A DNA stretch of 17,453 bases from contig JBEKBD010000063.1 of NCBI GenBank assembly GCA_050015575.1, forward strand, positions 1-17,453, in the 5' to 3' direction. Position 1 is the stretch's first letter; each line of letters begins with the position of its first letter. Made by a program: the position numbers and the translations under genes. Shown here piece by piece: positions 15,187-17,453 of this stretch. The notes beneath the pieces are model-generated. The model was given only the letters and a program-made list of their open reading frames with translations, did no database searches and had not been told where the DNA came from. This DNA is from Roseiarcus sp050015575 (lineage in GTDB: Bacteria; Pseudomonadota; Alphaproteobacteria; Rhizobiales; Beijerinckiaceae).

Positions 15187-15215
15187 ATTATGCGTTCATG
15201 TTTTGTTCTGGTCAA
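15187..15215 (-). promoter_or_regulatory. Sigma70-type promoter with LexA box in the spacer (toxin operon)
   Basis: Read on the minus strand: -35 TTGACC (15215-15210), a 17-bp spacer, -10 CATAAT (15192-15187). Within the spacer lies GAACAAAACATGAAC (15208-15194), a perfect GAAC-N7-GAAC, equivalent to the alphaproteobacterial LexA operator GTTC-N7-GTTC. Bound LexA would cover both promoter elements. The predicted transcript begins near 15180, leaving a leader of about 25 bases before the toxin ATG. Confidence 0.85.
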
Positions 15216-15403
15216 GACTTTGTTTTCCTAACGCCAAACCCGAACGCCGCGCGCGCGAACAACTCGCGTCGGCCCTACGGTCCATCCTCGAAGTCGCCGA
15301 CCAGCCCACGCCCGGCCGACAAGCGGCGATGCGCGATCCCTGTTCCAAATTCCGGGTCGGGGCCGGAGCGAAGACGCTCGAACGCTTTCGTTCCTGTTCA
15401 GGC

Positions 15404-16096
15404 TCAAGCAACGTCCCCAAGCAGCTTGGCGAGCTTCGCCGCGACGGCGTCGGGCAACTCGCGGTCGCGGACGTAGGCTTCCAGTTCGGCCTGCGCCGCG
15501 GCGAGGTCGCCGACTTTCGCCGACAGGAACATCACGGCGAGCGGAAGCCGGGTGCGGAAGCCGACAAACATCCTGTTGATCTTCCGCTCGCGAATCTCGC
15601 GCACGAGGCCGAGCATGCCGGGCCAGGTCGCGCCGCGCCGCCAGGTTTCCTGCGCTTGTGCGATTGCGACGTCCGCGAGCCGCTCCATGTCGCGGCGCAG
15701 CCATTCGGCGCCGTAGAGGAAACGTGCGTAATCGCGGCCCGAATCGAGCCAGACGTCGAGCTTCGCCGTCCGGTCCGACCGATGCCAGGCGATTCGGCGC
15801 CCGGAAAGATGCGGCGTGAAGTCGAGCGAAAAGCCCCATTTGGCGTTCATCGCGGCGCCCTTCAGCAAGCCCATCTCGAAGACGCGCCGCGCCGGCGCGG
15901 TCGAGCCGTCGACCCAGACGCGCGGCGCGACCTCGACAAACCCCAACGGCTTCAAGCGCGGCTCGAGAACGCTGGCGACGATCGCGTCCCGCTCCGCGGC
16001 AGACAGAATATCGACCTTGGGCCGATCGGGTTCGGGCGGCGGCGGGGCCGGGGGCGGCGGCTGGCGCCAGAGCCTGCGCAACCCATCGACGAACAT
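15404..16096 (-). CDS. Uncharacterised protein with its own LexA-box promoter
   Basis: A 230-aa soluble protein I do not recognise with certainty. Residues 12-26 are a proline-rich stretch following LRRLWRQ; a globular part starts around 30 (ILSAAERDAIVASVLEPRLKPLGF), with FSLDFTPHLSGRR at 89-101 and an alanine-rich helical C-terminus. The LKPLGF/FSLDF pattern weakly recalls DUF4304 proteins, some of which are found among immunity genes. ATG 16096 is chosen because GGAGG lies eight bases upstream and because the LexA-box promoter sits at 16134-16162; the longer frame starting at 16180 would begin upstream of that promoter. It lies directly upstream of the toxin operon, same strand, 249 bases apart, with a promoter of the same design, so both should be induced together by DNA damage. 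Confidence 0.75.
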   Translation of the reverse strand: MFVDGLRRLWRQPPPPAPPPPEPDRPKVDILSAAERDAIVASVLEPRLKPLGFVEVAPRVWVDGSTAPARRVFEMGLLKGAAMNAKWGFSLDFTPHLSGRRIAWHRSDRTAKLDVWLDSGRDYARFLYGAEWLRRDMERLADVAIAQAQETWRRGATWPGMLGLVREIRERKINRMFVGFRTRLPLAVMFLSAKVGDLAAAQAELEAYVRDRELPDAVAAKLAKLLGDVA

Positions 16097-16133
16097 CGCC
16101 GCAACCTCCGACCGCGCCGCACCGCCTCGCGAA

Positions 16134-16162
16134 ACTCTACGTTCCTCTTTTGTTCTCGTCAA
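16134..16162 (-). promoter_or_regulatory. Sigma70-type promoter with LexA box in the spacer (uncharacterised SOS gene)
   Basis: Minus strand: -35 TTGACG (16162-16157), 17-bp spacer, -10 TAGAGT (16139-16134). The spacer contains GAACAAAAGAGGAAC (16155-16141), again a perfect GAAC-N7-GAAC. The position of the box relative to -35 and -10 is identical to that in the toxin promoter, and the flanking bases are also similar (TCTTGAC and the A-run inside the box). Confidence 0.82.
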
Positions 16163-16280
16163 GAGTCTGTCCTTGATCACGGCATAGGAAAATCATTGGC
16201 GAATGCGGATTTCTCCATGGTTGGCTCGGCGGAGCGGCTGATGGTTGTCCTCACTGCGCTCGAGCCGCGTCGCGCGCCGC

Positions 16281-16754
16281 TCACGCCACGAGCGGCGCGA
16301 CCACGGCCTTCAGCAGCGCGGCGGCGTCGCCGGGGGCGAGGCGCACTTGCAGCCCGCGCTGGCCGCCGTTGACGAAGACGTGGGGCTCGGCGAGCGCCTG
16401 CTCCTCGAATACGGTCGTGAGCCGCCGCGTCTGGCCGAACGGACTGACGCCGCCGATCGTGTAGCCGGAGACCCGCTCGGCGTCGGCCGGCTTCATCATC
16501 CGCGCCGACTTGCCGCCGCACGCCGTCGCAAGTTTCTTCATCGAGACTTCGCGGTCGGAGGGAACGACGACGCAGACCGGCTGGCCGTCGACCAGCGCCA
16601 TCAGCGTCTTCAGCACCCGCTCCGGCGCCTCGCCGAGCGCCGCTGCGGCCTGGAGACCGATCTTGTCGGCGTCGGGATCGTAGTCGTAGCTATGGAGGCT
16701 GAAGGCGACGCCCGCCTGCTCGAGCGCTTTCGTCGCCCGCGTCGACTTGGACAC
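16281..16754 (-). CDS. ybaK: YbaK/EbsC-family Cys-tRNA(Pro) deacylase
   Basis: A 157-aa cytoplasmic editing enzyme that hydrolyses mischarged Cys-tRNA(Pro). The translation from GTG 16754 begins SKSTRATKALEQAGVAF after the initiator, then HSYDYDP, GLQAAAALGEAPERVLKTLMA, the PSDREVSMKKLA block, GGKSARMM, the GYTIGGVSPFG signature and VFVNGG near the end. Length and order fit the YbaK/EbsC branch (about 159 aa in E. coli). The GTG is preceded by AAGGAG six bases upstream; the upstream extension to 16916 in the same frame has no conserved text. It ends 118 bases before the SOS promoter of the next gene and is probably a separate housekeeping unit. Confidence 0.93.
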   Translation of the reverse strand: MSKSTRATKALEQAGVAFSLHSYDYDPDADKIGLQAAAALGEAPERVLKTLMALVDGQPVCVVVPSDREVSMKKLATACGGKSARMMKPADAERVSGYTIGGVSPFGQTRRLTTVFEEQALAEPHVFVNGGQRGLQVRLAPGDAAALLKAVVAPLVA

Positions 16755-16921
16755 GATGAACTCCTTCCGCGCCGGCCGCGCCCCGTTATCGGTCTCCCTG
16801 CCCGCGGACGGCGGGACGGACGCGACCACAAGGGACGAGCCGCCTCCGCGTTGTGATGACGCCGCGCCAGGAGGATGACAAGAGGTCGACGTCGAACGCG
16901 TCGCGAGGCGCTTCACGGCGA

Positions 16922-16936
16922 CGCAACCGGGTTGCG
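16922..16936. promoter_or_regulatory. Dyad preceding repeat copy 1
   Basis: CGCAAC-CGG-GTTGCG, ten bases before the ATG at 16946. A diverged counterpart precedes the second copy, so the inverted-repeat character has been kept while bases changed. Confidence 0.45.
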
Positions 16937-17123
16937 ACGCTCGTCATGACGAAGCGAAAAGCCGAGGCGATCGACCAAGCCAAAGACGCGATCGCGCGCG
17001 AGACGGCGCGGAGGAAGCGGAACGGACCTCGCCGTCGAGCTCTTGGCGGCGAAAATTCCAAACCGCAGCGGCTGTCAAGGACGCGCCTTTCAGGCGCGCC
17101 GCCGCACGGCGGTCGCCGCAGGC
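16931..17123. repeat. 330-bp-period direct repeat, copy 1
   Basis: Nearly identical to 17261-17453 from about 16952 onward (five visible substitutions over roughly 170 bases, four of them in 16976-16983), more diverged before it. The unit includes the ATG at 16946 and an open plus-strand frame beginning M-T-K-RKAEAID, and the left half of the palindromic element. The period of 330 bases is a multiple of three, so the frame from 16946 stays open through copy 2 to the window end. Confidence 0.9.
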
Positions 17124-17191
17124 GATCCTTGACAGCCGCTGCGGTTTGGAAAAGCGGGCTCTCCAAGAGCTCGACGGCGAGGTGCGTTCCG
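17018..17191. repeat. Large nested palindrome with cloverleaf core
   Basis: Outer arms: 17018-17046 pairs with 17163-17191 (29 bp, one mismatch). After short unpaired flanks, a perfect 26-bp stem pairs 17056-17081 with 17126-17151. Inside it three hairpins sit edge to edge: CGCGCCT-TTC-AGGCGCG (17082-17098), CCGCCG-CA-CGGCGG (17099-17112) and TCGCC-GCA-GGCGA (17113-17125). Within the 96-bp core every base is paired except the three small loops. This is a non-coding structured DNA or RNA element; a remnant of an interspersed repeat family is the likeliest identity, since similar palindromes are frequent in related genomes (recollection). Confidence 0.9.
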
Positions 17192-17250
17192 TCGGGGCGA
17201 GTCGAGAATGCCGCGCTGCGTCGCTCAGATGCAATTGAATGCACTGTCAC

Positions 17251-17266
17251 CGTAACTCGGGTTACG
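17251..17266. promoter_or_regulatory. Dyad preceding repeat copy 2
   Basis: CGTAAC-TCGG-GTTACG, nine bases before ATG 17276. Compared with copy 1 the base changes in one arm are matched in the other (G to A against C to T), keeping six-base pairing. It could be an operator or a leader stem. Confidence 0.45.
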
Positions 17267-17453
17267 ATGCCTATTATGGCGAACCGAAAAGCCGAGGCGA
17301 TCGACGACGCCGAAGACGCGATCGCGCGCGAGACGGCGCGGAGGAAGCGGAACGGACCTCGCCGTCGAGCTCTTGGCCGCGAAAATTCCAAACCGCAGCG
17401 GCTGTCAAGGACGCGCCTTTCAGGCGCGCCGCCGCACGGCGGTCGCCGCAGGC
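17261..17453. repeat. 330-bp-period direct repeat, copy 2 (truncated by window end)
   Basis: Second copy of the unit at 16931-17123, including the ATG at 17276 (translation M-A-N-RKAEAIDDAEDAIARE) and, from 17348, the left arm and 26-bp stem half of the palindrome. The window stops inside the third hairpin of the cloverleaf (GCAGGC), so whether the array continues is unknown. The RKAEAID frame might be the start of a real gene, but its text is arginine-rich and unrecognised, so I do not call a CDS. Confidence 0.85.

Noticed and set aside
16097..16180. N-terminal extension of the uncharacterised SOS gene
   Set aside because: It would place the start codon upstream of the LexA-box promoter; ATG 16096 has GGAGG at a good distance.
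15203..16372. 389-codon plus-strand frame across the SOS promoters
   Set aside because: Runs opposite the uncharacterised gene and through both LexA-box promoters; no ribosome site or domain.
16875..16949. 24-codon frame preceded by AGGAGG whose stop overlaps the ATG at 16946
   Set aside because: The ATGA overlap is suggestive of a leader peptide, but the ribosome site is directly adjacent to the ATG and the peptide is arginine-rich. Evidence is too thin to call.
1..17453. tRNA, rRNA or CRISPR array
   Set aside because: No cloverleaf with tRNA consensus, no rRNA text and no short regularly spaced repeats were found; the cloverleaf at 17056-17151 has stem lengths unlike tRNA.

Overview
The window is a high-GC bacterial chromosome segment. 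Gene content (PPi-dependent phosphofructokinase next to a DnaE1-type polymerase), Alphaproteobacteria-style GTTC-N7-GTTC LexA boxes, Tat and autotransporter exports, and repeats of the kind found in Hyphomicrobiales point to an alphaproteobacterium. A methylotroph or phototroph of the Beijerinckiaceae/Methylocystaceae type is possible, but that placement is inference.

Left part (1-4243): the 5' end of a PPi-dependent phosphofructokinase gene (minus) is divergent from dnaE (plus), which encodes the replicative polymerase alpha subunit. A perfect 18-bp palindrome sits between the annotated-looking first ATG of dnaE and its upstream region, and the better start is 24 nt further in.

Middle part (4244-11874): an export-heavy phosphatase district. 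A Tat-exported metallophosphoesterase (minus) and a Sec-exported HAD phosphatase (plus) are divergent, separated by a region carrying a 40-bp inverted repeat. A two-gene minus operon follows: a BBP7-like outer membrane barrel protein, then a PAP2 acid phosphatase fused to an autotransporter barrel. Three unrelated phosphatase folds therefore leave the cytoplasm by three routes within about 6.5 kb.

Right part (12370-16163): the most interesting region. A minus-strand operon encodes a 494-aa polymorphic toxin, a CdiI-like immunity protein (ATGA overlap with the toxin stop) and a DUF4253 protein, and ends in a hairpin. The toxin C-terminus carries an E-D-S-K arrangement like that of the zinc-dependent CdiA-CT DNases of the EC869/TA271 type, but the rest of the protein is not CdiA. 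Its promoter is a near-consensus -35/-10 pair whose 17-bp spacer contains a perfect alphaproteobacterial LexA box. A second gene just upstream, of unknown function, has the same promoter architecture. This looks like an SOS-induced toxin/immunity locus in which a DNase toxin is itself under DNA-damage control.

Far right (16281-17453): a YbaK/EbsC-type Cys-tRNA(Pro) deacylase gene, then a 330-bp tandem repeat unit. Each unit carries a short dyad, an ATG-initiated reading frame and a large palindrome that can fold into a nested four-way cloverleaf. The second copy runs off the window. No rRNA, tRNA, CRISPR array or transposase gene was recognised.
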